Below are positions 8,970 to 17,195 of a DNA stretch of 49,128 nt, piece after piece. The notes under the pieces are model-generated. The model was not told the origin of the DNA. It made no database searches and was given only the letters and a program-made list of their open reading frames with translations. Location: NCBI GenBank assembly GCA_014382535.1, contig JACNJN010000113.1, positions 1 through 49,128 of the forward strand, read 5' to 3'. Position numbers and translations under genes: made by a program. Positions within the stretch are counted from its first letter, which is position 1, and each line of letters opens with the position of its first letter. This stretch comes from Candidatus Desulfolinea nitratireducens (GTDB lineage: Bacteria > Chloroflexota > Anaerolineae > Anaerolineales > Villigracilaceae).

Positions 8970-9425
8970 ATGAAATTACATGATCTTGCGCCAAATCCGG
9001 GCGCGAAGAAAAATCGAAAACGCATTGGGCGCGGTATTGCTGCAGGCCAGGGGAAAACAGCTGGTCGCGGTCAAAAAGGACAGAAAGCACGTTCCGGTAG
9101 CGGTGGCAAATTATATCGCCAGGGCGGTAACCTGCCTTTCTTCCGTCGTCTGCCATTTATGCGTGGTAAGGGTTTCACGCCGTTGAACAGGATTGAGTAT
9201 AACGAAATCAATCTTGATCAGTTAGATGAAGCATTCAAGGCTAATGCAGAAGTGACGCCTGAAAGTCTGAAAGCTGCCCGTTTGCTGCGCGATTCTCGTA
9301 ATCCAGTTGTTATTTTGGGGCGCGGCGAAATTAAAGCTGCCCTTAAAGTGCAAGCGCACCGTGTAAGTAAGGGAGCACAAGAGAAAATTGAAGCCGCTGG
9401 TGGTAGCGTAGAGATAATCAATTAG
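8970..9425 (+). CDS. rplO: 50S ribosomal protein L15
   Basis: This 151-residue protein has the flexible glycine-rich N-terminal arm (MKLHDLAPNPGAKKNRKRIGRGIAAGQGKTAGRGQKG) and FFRRLPFMRGKGFTP, diagnostic of L15, a late-assembly 50S protein. The C-terminal globular part AALKVQAHRVSKGAQEKIEAAGGSVEII is normal. secY follows after 25 bases with TAGGAGAG. Confidence 0.95.
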   Translation: MKLHDLAPNPGAKKNRKRIGRGIAAGQGKTAGRGQKGQKARSGSGGKLYRQGGNLPFFRRLPFMRGKGFTPLNRIEYNEINLDQLDEAFKANAEVTPESLKAARLLRDSRNPVVILGRGEIKAALKVQAHRVSKGAQEKIEAAGGSVEIIN

Positions 9426-9450
9426 CTTGTCGTAAGACTAGGAGAGTTAT

Positions 9451-10806
9451 ATGAAGCAGACTTTTTCTGGATGGCGTTACTTGTGGACCTCGATTGATAT
9501 TCGACGTAAATTGCTGTACACGTTGGGTTTCCTGGCTTTATATCGAGTAGCTGCAAATGTTCCCGCCCCCGGTGTGGATTTTGAGGCACTGGCGGCATTC
9601 CGTGCCAATCTTGGTGCCAGCGGAACTTTCTTTAACTTCCTCGATCTTTTGTCTGGCGGCACAGTCTCGCAATTTTCACTGTTATCAATGGGTGTCTATC
9701 CTTATATTACAGCCCAAATTATTTTGCAGTTGCTCACCCCAATCATCCCTGCTTTACAACAACGGATGAAAGATGATCCGCGCGAAGGCCAAAAGTGGAT
9801 GGAAAAGTGGACCTATATTCTGGCTGTACCTATGGCAGCGCTCTCAGCGATTGGCCAGGTCAATATCTTTAATTCTTATGCACAACAATTAGGCCTCAAT
9901 CAGATACTCCCCTTTGGGTTTAGTAGCGATCTTATCCTCTCGTCTATTACCGTCCTGGTGGCAATGACCGGCGGAACAATGTTCGCTATCTGGCTTGGTG
10001 AGTTGATTTCTGAATACGGGATGCGTAAGCAAGGTCTTTCTCTGATCATTTTTGCAGGCATTGTTGTCAACTTGCCCAGTAATCTAGTCCGTTTGATGAG
10101 CGATGAGCAGAACAGATGGGTTTTGTTGGCAATGACGATCGTTGTATTGGTATTGACTATCTTTGCCATCGTCTTTGTGCAGCAAGGGCGCCGAAATGTC
10201 CCCGTGATGTACCCTGGGCGGCGTATGGGAAACCGTATGTCCATGCCGGTTAAAGGCACTTTACCATTGATGGTCAATATGGCCGGAATGATCCCCCTGA
10301 TTTTTTCCAGTGCAATTTTGCAATTTCCAGCAATTGTTTCCAGCTATTTTGTTGGGTCTGAAACACCGTGGATTGCTAATTTTGCAAAGGGAGCCCAAAG
10401 TACATTTGATGGTTCGGGTGGCGTTTACTGGTTGCTCTATTTCTTAATGGTGGTTATCTTCACCTTCTTCTATACCGATGTTCTTTTCGCCCAGCAAAAT
10501 TATGGCGATAACCTGAAGCGGATGGGTGCACAAATTCCTGGTATTAGCCGGGGAGCCCCAACCCAGAAATATCTAACAAAAGTCCAGCGGCGCATTACCC
10601 TGCCGGGCGCGTTATTCCTTGGTCTTGTAGCTGTCTTGCCATATTTGATGCAGTTTATATTGCCGATTAGTTCTCAGGGCGCAGGATTGCTGCTTGTTTC
10701 ATCTGCCGGACTGCTGATTGTAGTTGGTGTTGTGCGCGATGTCTTCCAAAACATCGATGCTGAGCTAAAATTGCACGGCTACCAGGATTCAATTCTGGTC
10801 AAGTAA
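9451..10806 (+). CDS. secY: Protein translocase subunit SecY
   Basis: This 451-residue membrane protein is the pore subunit of the Sec translocon. About ten hydrophobic segments are visible. Family landmarks are RVAANVPAPGVD near the start, FNFLDLLSGGTVSQFSLLSMGVYPYITAQII with the plug and TM2, IWLGELISEYGMRKQGLSLIIFAGI, GRRMGNRMSMPVKGTLPLMVNMAGMIPLIFSSA, and the C-terminal DVFQNIDAELKLHGYQ. It takes its conserved place after rplO. SecE and SecG genes are not in the window. Confidence 0.96.
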   Translation: MKQTFSGWRYLWTSIDIRRKLLYTLGFLALYRVAANVPAPGVDFEALAAFRANLGASGTFFNFLDLLSGGTVSQFSLLSMGVYPYITAQIILQLLTPIIPALQQRMKDDPREGQKWMEKWTYILAVPMAALSAIGQVNIFNSYAQQLGLNQILPFGFSSDLILSSITVLVAMTGGTMFAIWLGELISEYGMRKQGLSLIIFAGIVVNLPSNLVRLMSDEQNRWVLLAMTIVVLVLTIFAIVFVQQGRRNVPVMYPGRRMGNRMSMPVKGTLPLMVNMAGMIPLIFSSAILQFPAIVSSYFVGSETPWIANFAKGAQSTFDGSGGVYWLLYFLMVVIFTFFYTDVLFAQQNYGDNLKRMGAQIPGISRGAPTQKYLTKVQRRITLPGALFLGLVAVLPYLMQFILPISSQGAGLLLVSSAGLLIVVGVVRDVFQNIDAELKLHGYQDSILVK

Positions 10807-10818
10807 AGGGCATCTGAT

Positions 10819-11475
10819 ATGGCAACCTACATTGTTTTGCTAGGCCCTCCCGGTGTTGGAAAAGGCACCCAAGCGAAAATTGTGGCCAACCAATCCGGTT
10901 TAGCACATATCTCATCCGGTGATCTCTTTCGAGAGAATATCAAGAATCATACCGAATTGGGTCAGTTAGCAGAGAACTTTATCAATAAAGGCGAGCTTGT
11001 GCCAGACGATCTGACCATTGCAATGATCAAAGATCGAATTACCCGTTCAGATTGTGAATCGGGAGCGATTTTGGATGGCTTCCCCCGCACGCCTGTACAG
11101 GCGGATGCCGCCAAGATAATGTTGAATGAAATCGGAGAAGATATTGATATCGTCCCCTTTATCACTGCTCCGGATGAAATACTTGTCGAACGCCTTAGTG
11201 GACGTTGGACTTGCCGCAAGAGTGGACATATCTTCCACACCGTATTTAACCCTCCGCTAAAAGAGGGTGTCTGCGATATTGATGGTTCCGAGCTTTACCA
11301 ACGTGATGATGATAAGGTTGAAACTGTAAAAAACAGGATCCAGGTTTATCTGAGGCGAACCTCACCGTTGATCGCATACTATCGCGAACAAGGGAAACTT
11401 GTGGAAGTGCAAGGCAATCAGGCCATTGAAGAAGTAACCAGAGATCTACTCGACGTCCTGGCGAAAGAATATTGA
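10819..11475 (+). CDS. adk: Adenylate kinase
   Basis: This 218-residue enzyme interconverts ATP plus AMP and two ADP. The P-loop is GPPGVGKGTQ at residues 9-18, the AMP site includes SSGDLFRENI, and DGFPRTPVQA is present. It has the long LID domain. The LID zinc-site positions read Cys, Ser, Cys, Asp (CRKS ... CDID), a mixture of the four-cysteine zinc form and the zinc-free hydrogen-bonded form, so zinc binding is uncertain. Its TGA stop shares a base with the map ATG. Confidence 0.95.
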   Translation: MATYIVLLGPPGVGKGTQAKIVANQSGLAHISSGDLFRENIKNHTELGQLAENFINKGELVPDDLTIAMIKDRITRSDCESGAILDGFPRTPVQADAAKIMLNEIGEDIDIVPFITAPDEILVERLSGRWTCRKSGHIFHTVFNPPLKEGVCDIDGSELYQRDDDKVETVKNRIQVYLRRTSPLIAYYREQGKLVEVQGNQAIEEVTRDLLDVLAKEY

Positions 11476-12248
11476 TGGACTGGGCACGACAAATTCATGT
11501 TAAAACCCCTGCCGAGATTGAAATTATGCGCGAAGCAGGGCATATTAATGCGACAGTTCATGCAACTGTCAGAGAACTTTTAAAACCAGGTGTAACCACG
11601 GCTGACCTCAACGCGGCTGCTGAGGAAGTGCTACGGAAACACAATGCTGTATCGCCCTTTAAAAACTATCCCGGCCCCTATCCATATCCGGCCTCCATTA
11701 CGGTCTGTGTGAATGAGGAATTGGTGCATGGGATACCAACGAAAAAACGAAAGTTGCAAGAGGGCGATATTGTTTCGATAGATTGCGGAACGATTTTTGA
11801 AGGTTTTGTTGCAGATTCTGCGTTTTCCGCAGGGGTCGGTGAAACCTCCTCCGCAGCAAAGAAATTACTCGATGTTACAGAAGGTGCTCTTGTAGCAGGC
11901 ATTGATAAAATGCGGCCAGGAAACCGGACGGGCGATATCTCTGCTGCAATACAGCAATATGTTGAAAGCCGTGGCTTCTACGTTACGCGAGAATACACTG
12001 GTCACGGCGTAGGTCGACAAATGCACGAAGGGCCTCAGGTGCCAAATTATGGCATCCCCGGGCGCGGATTGTTGCTTCGTCCTGGAGTTACCATTGCATT
12101 GGAACCAATGGTTCTTGTTGGGACCTCAAAGACAAAAGTCTTACCTGACCAATGGACGGTGATCTCTGCAGATAAGTCATTGACGGCTCATTTTGAACAT
12201 TCTATTGCCGTTACCGAAGGAGAACCTCTAATCCTGACTGTCCTTTGA
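11475..12248 (+). CDS. map: Methionine aminopeptidase, type I
   Basis: This 257-residue enzyme removes the initiator methionine. The metal-binding residues are recognisable in VSIDCGTIFEGFVADSAFS (two Asp), TGHGVGRQMHEGP (His), ALEPMV (Glu) and AHFEHSIAVTE (His/Glu). The catalytic outer histidine is in the segment ENELVHG-like NEELVHGIP. The ATG at 11475 overlaps the adk stop by one base. The usual next gene, infA, is absent and a new promoter follows. Confidence 0.95.
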   Translation: MDWARQIHVKTPAEIEIMREAGHINATVHATVRELLKPGVTTADLNAAAEEVLRKHNAVSPFKNYPGPYPYPASITVCVNEELVHGIPTKKRKLQEGDIVSIDCGTIFEGFVADSAFSAGVGETSSAAKKLLDVTEGALVAGIDKMRPGNRTGDISAAIQQYVESRGFYVTREYTGHGVGRQMHEGPQVPNYGIPGRGLLLRPGVTIALEPMVLVGTSKTKVLPDQWTVISADKSLTAHFEHSIAVTEGEPLILTVL

Positions 12249-12290
12249 CATAATTGCAAAGAAACCATCGTAAAAATAAAATCCGGGCAC

Positions 12291-12319
12291 TAGACGGAAA
12301 AGAAATCAGCAAGTATAAT
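12291..12319 (+). promoter_or_regulatory. Sigma-70-type promoter for the alpha operon
   Basis: TATAAT at 12314-12319 is a perfect -10 box. TAGACG at 12291-12296 matches TTGACA at four of six positions, and the spacer is exactly 17 bases. It lies in the 120-base gap between map and rpmJ, the longest gap in the middle of the cluster, and would start transcription near 12326 for rpmJ-rpsM-rpsK-rpsD-rpoA-rplQ. Confidence 0.7.
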
Positions 12320-12329
12320 CCAATGCTTT

Positions 12330-12349
12330 GGCTGTAATATTTGACAGCC
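12330..12349 (+). promoter_or_regulatory. Leader hairpin before rpmJ
   Basis: GGCTGT (12330-12335) pairs with ACAGCC (12344-12349) around an eight-base loop. It would lie in the first 25 bases of the transcript from the promoter above and ends seven bases before the AGGAGAG ribosome site. In E. coli the alpha operon leader is the target of S4 repression. Such a role here is only inferred from position. Confidence 0.4.
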
Positions 12350-12368
12350 GCCAAGTAGGAGAGCTAGT

Positions 12369-12482
12369 ATGAAAGTATCACCATCTATTCGCAAGCGCTG
12401 TGCGAAATGCAAGGTTGTTCGGCGCAAAGGCAGATTGTATGTGATCTGCGAGAATCCTAAACATAAACAGCGACAGGGTTAA
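12369..12482 (+). CDS. rpmJ: 50S ribosomal protein L36
   Basis: This 37-residue protein reads [20 protein letters not shown] and continues to [11 protein letters not shown]. The zinc ligands C11, C14, C27 and H32 are all present, so it is the zinc form of L36. AGGAGAG lies five bases before the ATG. It is the first gene downstream of the internal promoter and stands eight bases before rpsM. Confidence 0.93.
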   Translation: MKVSPSIRKRCAKCKVVRRKGRLYVICENPKHKQRQG

Positions 12483-12490
12483 TATATATT

Positions 12491-12877
12491 ATGGCGAGAA
12501 TTGAAGGTGTTGATCTTCCCCGTAACAAACGGGTTGAAATTGGCCTGACCTATATTTATGGGATCGGGCGAACGCGGGCAAAAAATATTTTGGCCGCTAC
12601 AAATGTGAGTCCAGACCAACGTATCCAGGATCTGTCTGAAAGCGATCTGGCAGCGTTGCGAGAATTCATTAATAAAAATTATAAACTCGAAGGCGATCTT
12701 CGCCGCGAGACGCAGATGAATATCAAACGGTTGATTGAGATCGGTTGTTATCGTGGTCTCCGGCATCGTCGCAGTTTGCCCGTAAACGGACAACGCACAC
12801 GCACCAATGCCCGCACCCGCAAGGGTACTAAGAAGACTGTTGCCGGACGCGGTCGTCGTCGCGGTGCATCCAAATAG
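12491..12877 (+). CDS. rpsM: 30S ribosomal protein S13
   Basis: This 128-residue protein begins [25 protein letters not shown] and has the C-terminal block [24 protein letters not shown] that contacts the P-site tRNA. S13 forms intersubunit bridges with L5 and 23S rRNA. The start lacks a strong ribosome site (the leader reads AATATATATT), so translation may be coupled to rpmJ, which ends eight bases earlier. Confidence 0.95.
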   Translation: MARIEGVDLPRNKRVEIGLTYIYGIGRTRAKNILAATNVSPDQRIQDLSESDLAALREFINKNYKLEGDLRRETQMNIKRLIEIGCYRGLRHRRSLPVNGQRTRTNARTRKGTKKTVAGRGRRRGASK

Positions 12878-12895
12878 AATTGTAGCGAGGAACTT

Positions 12896-13300
12896 ATGGC
12901 TAAAAATGTACGTTCAACGCGTCGTAGTGGTGCTAAAAAGAAGGCTAAACGCAGTTTGTCCTCTGGGCAAGTGCATGTAATGGCCTCCTTCAATAATACG
13001 ATTATCACTGTGACGGATATGCAAGGCAATACTGTTGCCTGGGGAAGCGCGGGCTCTGCTGGTTTTAAGGGTTCTCGTAAAAGCACTCCTTTTGCAGCCC
13101 GACTGGCCGCAGAGGAAGCAGGAAATGCTGCCCAGCAATTAGGTATCCAGGAAGTTGATATATTCCTTAAAGGACCTGGCCCTGGTCGCGAGAATGCTAT
13201 CCGTGCCATTCAGACCCTGGGTATTAAAGTGCGCTCTATTGCAGATATCACGCCGGTGCCCCATAATGGGTGTCGGCCTCCAAAGAAACGCCGCGTTTAA
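12896..13300 (+). CDS. rpsK: 30S ribosomal protein S11
   Basis: This 134-residue protein has [22 protein letters not shown], the [21 protein letters not shown] block, [15 protein letters not shown] and the ending [16 protein letters not shown], all diagnostic of S11. S11 forms part of the 30S platform beside the E site. A basic N-terminal extension of about 20 residues is normal for the family. AGCGAGG precedes the start. Confidence 0.96.
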   Translation: MAKNVRSTRRSGAKKKAKRSLSSGQVHVMASFNNTIITVTDMQGNTVAWGSAGSAGFKGSRKSTPFAARLAAEEAGNAAQQLGIQEVDIFLKGPGPGRENAIRAIQTLGIKVRSIADITPVPHNGCRPPKKRRV

Positions 13301-13322
13301 TTGAGAATAAGGAAAGAATAGT

Positions 13323-13961
13323 ATGGCGAAATATATTGGGCCGGTATGTAAATTATGTCGGCGTGAAGGCGAAAAGCTTTTTCTTAAAGGAGAGCGATGT
13401 TTCTCTCCAAAATGTTCATTCGATAAACGTGATTATGCTCCTGGACAACATGGGCGTAATATGAGCCGTCGAAGAGGCCGTGAATCAGATTACGGTCGTC
13501 AATTACGTGCCAAACAGCGCGCTCGTCGCGTTTATGGTGTGTTTGAGCGTCAGTTCAGCCGCTATTTCAAAATTGCTTCCCAGCGACGTGGGCTGACAGG
13601 TTTGAATTTGCTTCAAATCCTTGAATCTCGTTTGGATAATGTTGTTTACCGGATGGGATTTGCTTCCAGCCGAGCGGAAGCTCGTGTCTTGGTGACCCAT
13701 GGTCATTTTATTGTGAATGGCCGTCGTACCGACATCCCCTCCATGCTCCTTCGTGGTGGTGATGAACTTTCTGTACGCGAGAGCTCTCGAAAATTGACCT
13801 ATTTCAAAAACTTGGGTGACCTTGTAGAGAAGCGAAATGCTCCTGCATGGCTAGAGCGGGACGCTAAAACATTGGCTGGAAAAATTGGGCGCTTGCCTGA
13901 ACGATCCGAGATTGATGGCATTCTAAACGAACAGCTCATCGTTGAATACTACTCACGCTAA
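13323..13961 (+). CDS. rpsD: 30S ribosomal protein S4, zinc type
   Basis: This 212-residue protein is S4, a 16S rRNA assembly initiator. The N terminus carries four cysteines, C9, C12, C26 and C31, in the zinc-binding arrangement. The S4 domain is visible in [45 protein letters not shown]. In E. coli S4 represses the alpha operon. AAGGAAAG precedes the ATG. Confidence 0.96.
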   Translation: MAKYIGPVCKLCRREGEKLFLKGERCFSPKCSFDKRDYAPGQHGRNMSRRRGRESDYGRQLRAKQRARRVYGVFERQFSRYFKIASQRRGLTGLNLLQILESRLDNVVYRMGFASSRAEARVLVTHGHFIVNGRRTDIPSMLLRGGDELSVRESSRKLTYFKNLGDLVEKRNAPAWLERDAKTLAGKIGRLPERSEIDGILNEQLIVEYYSR

Positions 13962-14016
13962 TTGTGAGAAATTATTTCATTAGAGCTTTTTCTGCTATGA
14001 CTGAAAGAGGTGGACC

Positions 14017-15000
14017 GTGACGGGTATCACGAATATGGTTATGCCAAAAATTGAGAGAGAAGCTGAATCTCGCAATTACGGCAAGTTTATTATCAGCCCA
14101 CTGGAACAAGGCTACGGAGCCACCATTGGAAATGCCATGCGGCGCGCACTTTTATCGTCGCTAAATGGTGTTGCCGTTACCTCCATGCGGATAGCTGACG
14201 TTTTGCATGAGTTTACGGATGTCCCTGGTGTTCGTGAGGATGTTGTTCAGATCATGTTGCAGATCAAACAGATCCGCATGAAGTTGGATGGTGTGGACAG
14301 CACACGTATGCATTTGGAAGTCCGTGGCGAAGGTGTTGTTACAGCCGCAGATATCATTGCGCCACCAGAAGTGGAGATTGTTAATCCTGATCTCTATTTA
14401 TTTACGGTGGATAGCAATAATGCTAAAATGGATATCGAGTTTTCTGTGGCGCGCGGACGAGGCTACTCGCCTTCAAACGAACGTGGCGGGCATATGCCAA
14501 TCGGCGAAATGCCTGTAGATGCGTTGTTCAGCCCGGTAAAACGAGTGAATTGGGATGTGACCTCGGCTCGTGTTGGCCAAAGTACAAATTTCGATAAGTT
14601 GATCCTCGAAATCTGGACAGACGGCTCTCTGACACCTGAAAAAGCTTTGAGCATGTCTGGCAAAGTGTTGATTGAGCATCTACGCCATATTGCCGGTGTT
14701 AGCGAAGAGTCGCTGATGGCAGTGATCGAGGAAGTGGATGAAGAAAGCCGTGTTACCAGCGAAGTTGCTGAAACCCCGGTGGAAGCTCTTGATCTTTCTG
14801 TGCGCGTCTTTAATTCCTTGAAACGCACGGGTATTATTACGGTAGGCGATGTTCTGGATCTGCTTGAAAAAGGTGACCAGGCGATTATGTCGATCCGTAA
14901 TTTTGGTGAAAAGAGTCTTGACGAGTTGCGCCAAAAGATGCGTGAAAAGGGCTATATGGCCGACGAAGATGAAGTTGAAGTTGAAGATAACGCGGAGTAA
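14017..15000 (+). CDS. rpoA: RNA polymerase alpha subunit
   Basis: This 327-residue protein has the N-terminal dimerisation domain (FIISPLEQGYGATIGNAMRRALLSSLNGVAVTS) and the C-terminal domain with two helix-hairpin-helix motifs (SLKRTGIITVGDVLDLLEKG, IRNFGEKSLDELRQKM) that binds UP elements and activators. The GTG at 14017 follows GAGGTGG by six bases. In-frame ATGs at 14035 and 14041 are alternatives that would shorten the protein by six or eight residues. An acidic tail ends it. Confidence 0.94.
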   Translation: MTGITNMVMPKIEREAESRNYGKFIISPLEQGYGATIGNAMRRALLSSLNGVAVTSMRIADVLHEFTDVPGVREDVVQIMLQIKQIRMKLDGVDSTRMHLEVRGEGVVTAADIIAPPEVEIVNPDLYLFTVDSNNAKMDIEFSVARGRGYSPSNERGGHMPIGEMPVDALFSPVKRVNWDVTSARVGQSTNFDKLILEIWTDGSLTPEKALSMSGKVLIEHLRHIAGVSEESLMAVIEEVDEESRVTSEVAETPVEALDLSVRVFNSLKRTGIITVGDVLDLLEKGDQAIMSIRNFGEKSLDELRQKMREKGYMADEDEVEVEDNAE

Positions 15001-15005
15001 TTAAG

Positions 15006-15383
15006 ATGCGACATCAAATAGCAGGTAAAAGACTAAATCGCACGACAGGCGCGCGTAATGCGTTGCGCCGTAATTTGATCAAGCAGCTCTTTGAGCATGA
15101 GCGGATCAAGACCACAAAAGCAAAAGCAGCGGCCGTACGCGTGGATGCTGAAAAACTTATTACCCTTGCTCGCAATAGCATTGAGGCAGAAGATTCCAAA
15201 AAAGTGCATGCTCGCCGTTTGGCAGCAGCCCGTTTGGGTGGCAATGCGATTTTACCCAAACTCTTTGATGATATTGCCCCTCGCTTCGTTAATCGCAATG
15301 GCGGTTACACCCGAGTATTGAAGCTCGGCCCTCGCAAAGGCGATGGCGCCGAAATGGTTTTGCTTGAATTAGTTGAAGAATAG
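15006..15383 (+). CDS. rplQ: 50S ribosomal protein L17
   Basis: This 125-residue protein begins MRHQIAGKRLNRTTGARNALRRNL and contains ERIKTTKAKAAAVRVDAEKLITLA and GGYTRVLKLGPRKGDGAEMVLLEL, diagnostic of L17 at the tunnel exit. It lies in its conserved place after rpoA, five bases downstream. An inverted repeat rather than a compact junction follows before truA. Confidence 0.95.
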   Translation: MRHQIAGKRLNRTTGARNALRRNLIKQLFEHERIKTTKAKAAAVRVDAEKLITLARNSIEAEDSKKVHARRLAAARLGGNAILPKLFDDIAPRFVNRNGGYTRVLKLGPRKGDGAEMVLLELVEE

Positions 15384-15397
15384 ATCGCAGTGATCAG

Positions 15398-15471
15398 TTT
15401 TCGGTATTCAGGTATCAGTGAGCATTATCCAAGACACTGACCACTGGATACTGAACACTGAACACCGAAAA
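15398..15471 (+). repeat. Imperfect inverted repeat covering the truA start
   Basis: TTTTCGGT at 15398-15405 is the exact reverse complement of ACCGAAAA at 15464-15471. The arms continue imperfectly inward through the related words GTATTCAGGTATCAGTG and CACTGGATACTGAACACTG. The second arm includes the first base of the truA ATG. The 87-base gap between rplQ and truA is almost wholly made of it. It resembles small dispersed palindromic repeats, but only this copy is in the window. Confidence 0.55.
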
Positions 15472-16226
15472 TGGTACGTTACCAGATTATCATTGCTTAT
15501 GACGGGACAGATTTTGTCGGTAGTCAGCGGCAGGCGAAATCCCGCACTGTGCAGGGCGAGTTGGAAAAGGCCCTCCAGAAATTGGGATGGGATGGTAGTT
15601 CGGCCCTCATGGCTGGACGAACGGATGCAGGTGTTCACGCTTCGGGTCAGGTTGCAGCCTTTGATTTAGGCTGGGATCATAGTCTCGCAGATTTGAATAA
15701 TGCCCTAAACGCCAACCTGCCCGCCGATATGGCTATTTGCCAGGTTCAGATTGCTCCAGCGGATTTTCATCCCCGCTTTGATGCAAAAGCCCGGCTGTAC
15801 CGTTATCGCATCTTCTGTCAAAGGAATCGCGATCCATTGCGAGAACGTTATGCATGGCGCGTCTGGCCTGCGGTAGATGAGGCGACGCTTCACTCATTGG
15901 CAGCTTTGCTGCCAGGCAAATTTGACTTTGCCGCCTTCGGATCCCCCCCCCGTCCCGGAGGTAGCACAGAACGTCATTTGATGCGGGCGAGTTGGCATAA
16001 GCAGGAAGATGAATGGCGCTTTGAAGTGCAGGCAAATGCCTTCCTTTATCATATGGTGAGGAGGCTGGTTCACACACAGGTTGTGATCGCGCAGGGAAAA
16101 TTCCCGGCTGAGAACTTTGCCCGTGCTTTAGCCGAGCAAGTTGAGGTCCCGGGCGGGATCGCTCCATCCAATGGATTGAGTTTGGTCGAAGTGTCTTATT
16201 CTGATAATAAAAAATTAGAAAATTAA
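15471..16226 (+). CDS. truA: tRNA pseudouridine(38-40) synthase TruA
   Basis: This 251-residue enzyme makes pseudouridine at positions 38-40 of the tRNA anticodon arm. The opening YQIIIAYDGTDFVGSQRQ, the catalytic motif AGRTDAGVHASGQVAAF with its aspartate, and NAFLYHMVRRLVHTQV match TruA. The start gives the family N terminus, yet no Shine-Dalgarno precedes it: the bases before the ATG are AACACCGAAA, part of an inverted repeat. The gene lies between rplQ and rplM, a common arrangement. Confidence 0.94.
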   Translation: MVRYQIIIAYDGTDFVGSQRQAKSRTVQGELEKALQKLGWDGSSALMAGRTDAGVHASGQVAAFDLGWDHSLADLNNALNANLPADMAICQVQIAPADFHPRFDAKARLYRYRIFCQRNRDPLRERYAWRVWPAVDEATLHSLAALLPGKFDFAAFGSPPRPGGSTERHLMRASWHKQEDEWRFEVQANAFLYHMVRRLVHTQVVIAQGKFPAENFARALAEQVEVPGGIAPSNGLSLVEVSYSDNKKLEN

Positions 16227-16254
16227 AGTCTTACTTAGTTAGTGGAGAGTTGAA

Positions 16255-16695
16255 GTGTATAAATCTTATTATCCTAAAAAAGATGAGATCGAGCGCAGTT
16301 GGTATATCGTGGATGCCAATGGTGAAAATTTGGGCCGCCTGGCGACCAGAATTGCCACCGTATTACTGGGCAAACATAAACCGACCTTTACGCCTGGCGT
16401 AGAGATGGGTGATTATGTGATTGTGACCAATGCTGGTGGAATTCAGGTAACTGGTACGCGCACCAATTCAAAACTGGATACCAAGATGTATTATCGGCAC
16501 TCAGGGTATCCTGGTGGTTTCAAAGTGAAATCCTTACGTGAGCAACTTGCGACCTATCCCGACCGCGCTATTCGTTCGGCTGTTTGGGGAATGCTTCCTC
16601 ATAATCGCATGGGACGACATTTGCTCAAACGACTCAGAGTTTTCGCAACTGCAGAACACCCGCATGAAGCGCAAAATCCTGAGCCTCTGAAATAG
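16255..16695 (+). CDS. rplM: 50S ribosomal protein L13
   Basis: This 146-residue protein has WYIVDANGENLGRLATRIATVLLGKHKP, GDYVIVTNAGGIQVTGTR, YYRHSGYPGGFK and AVWGMLPHNRMGRHLLKRLRVF, all diagnostic of L13, an early 50S assembly protein. It uses a GTG start at 16255, five bases after GGAGAG. It is paired with rpsI as in nearly all bacteria. Confidence 0.95.
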   Translation: MYKSYYPKKDEIERSWYIVDANGENLGRLATRIATVLLGKHKPTFTPGVEMGDYVIVTNAGGIQVTGTRTNSKLDTKMYYRHSGYPGGFKVKSLREQLATYPDRAIRSAVWGMLPHNRMGRHLLKRLRVFATAEHPHEAQNPEPLK

Positions 16696-16711
16696 AAAAT
16701 AGGAAGGTATT

Positions 16712-17107
16712 ATGTCTGAACGATATTTTGAAGGAATTGGCCGCCGAAAAGAGAGCACTGCTCGTGTACGCGTATCGAGTGGAACGGGCAAGTTTATCGT
16801 AAACCAAAAAGAACTTGAGGCCTATTTCACACGTGCTGGTGATCCCGGTACCATTTTAGAACCCTTTGCTGCTGCTGGCGATAAACGCGAATCTTATGAT
16901 GTCAGCGTTCACGTCAAAGGTGGCGGTGTTACTGGCCAAACTGACGCAGTCTTGCTTGGTCTGGCGCGTGCGTTGGTGAAATTCAATCCTGAAAACCACA
17001 CCGCCATGCGCAAAGGCGGCTACCTGACCCGTAACCCATTGGTCAAGGAACGCAAGAAACCAGGTCTCAAAAAAGCCCGCAAGGCTCCGACCTACACCAA
17101 GCGCTAA
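16712..17107 (+). CDS. rpsI: 30S ribosomal protein S9
   Basis: This 131-residue protein opens with YFEGIGRRKESTARVRV and ends with LVKERKKPGLKKARKAPTYTKR. The C-terminal lysine/arginine tail is the element that contacts the P-site tRNA anticodon. GGAAGG precedes the ATG. It is the last gene of the ribosomal supercluster, and a terminator follows 24 bases later. Confidence 0.96.
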   Translation: MSERYFEGIGRRKESTARVRVSSGTGKFIVNQKELEAYFTRAGDPGTILEPFAAAGDKRESYDVSVHVKGGGVTGQTDAVLLGLARALVKFNPENHTAMRKGGYLTRNPLVKERKKPGLKKARKAPTYTKR

Positions 17108-17131
17108 GCCTTATTACTATAAAAGCCAGAG

Positions 17132-17173
17132 CCTAATGCGAATGAGCAATTTGTCATTTACGCATTAGGTTTT
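17132..17173 (+). terminator. Rho-independent terminator after rpsI
   Basis: CCTAATGCG (17132-17140) pairs with CGCATTAGG (17161-17169), and AATGA with TCATT extends the stem inward past a two-base bulge. TTTT follows at 17170-17173. It marks the end of the ribosomal cluster and lies 22 bases before the mazG start, so mazG must either have readthrough or its own promoter. Confidence 0.7.
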
Positions 17174-17195
17174 GCATTTAAGTTTGGGAGATCCC

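Noticed and set aside
8210-9025. Long minus-strand open frame (271 codons) opposite rpsE-rpmD
   Set aside because: It runs antisense to three certain ribosomal genes, is full of Arg/Ser/Thr as expected for a shadow frame, and has no family resemblance.
12245-12276. TTGACA at 12245-12250 as a -35 box for the alpha operon
   Set aside because: No good -10 lies at 16-18 bases; the TAAAAA after it is at 20. The TAGACG-17-TATAAT pair downstream is better.
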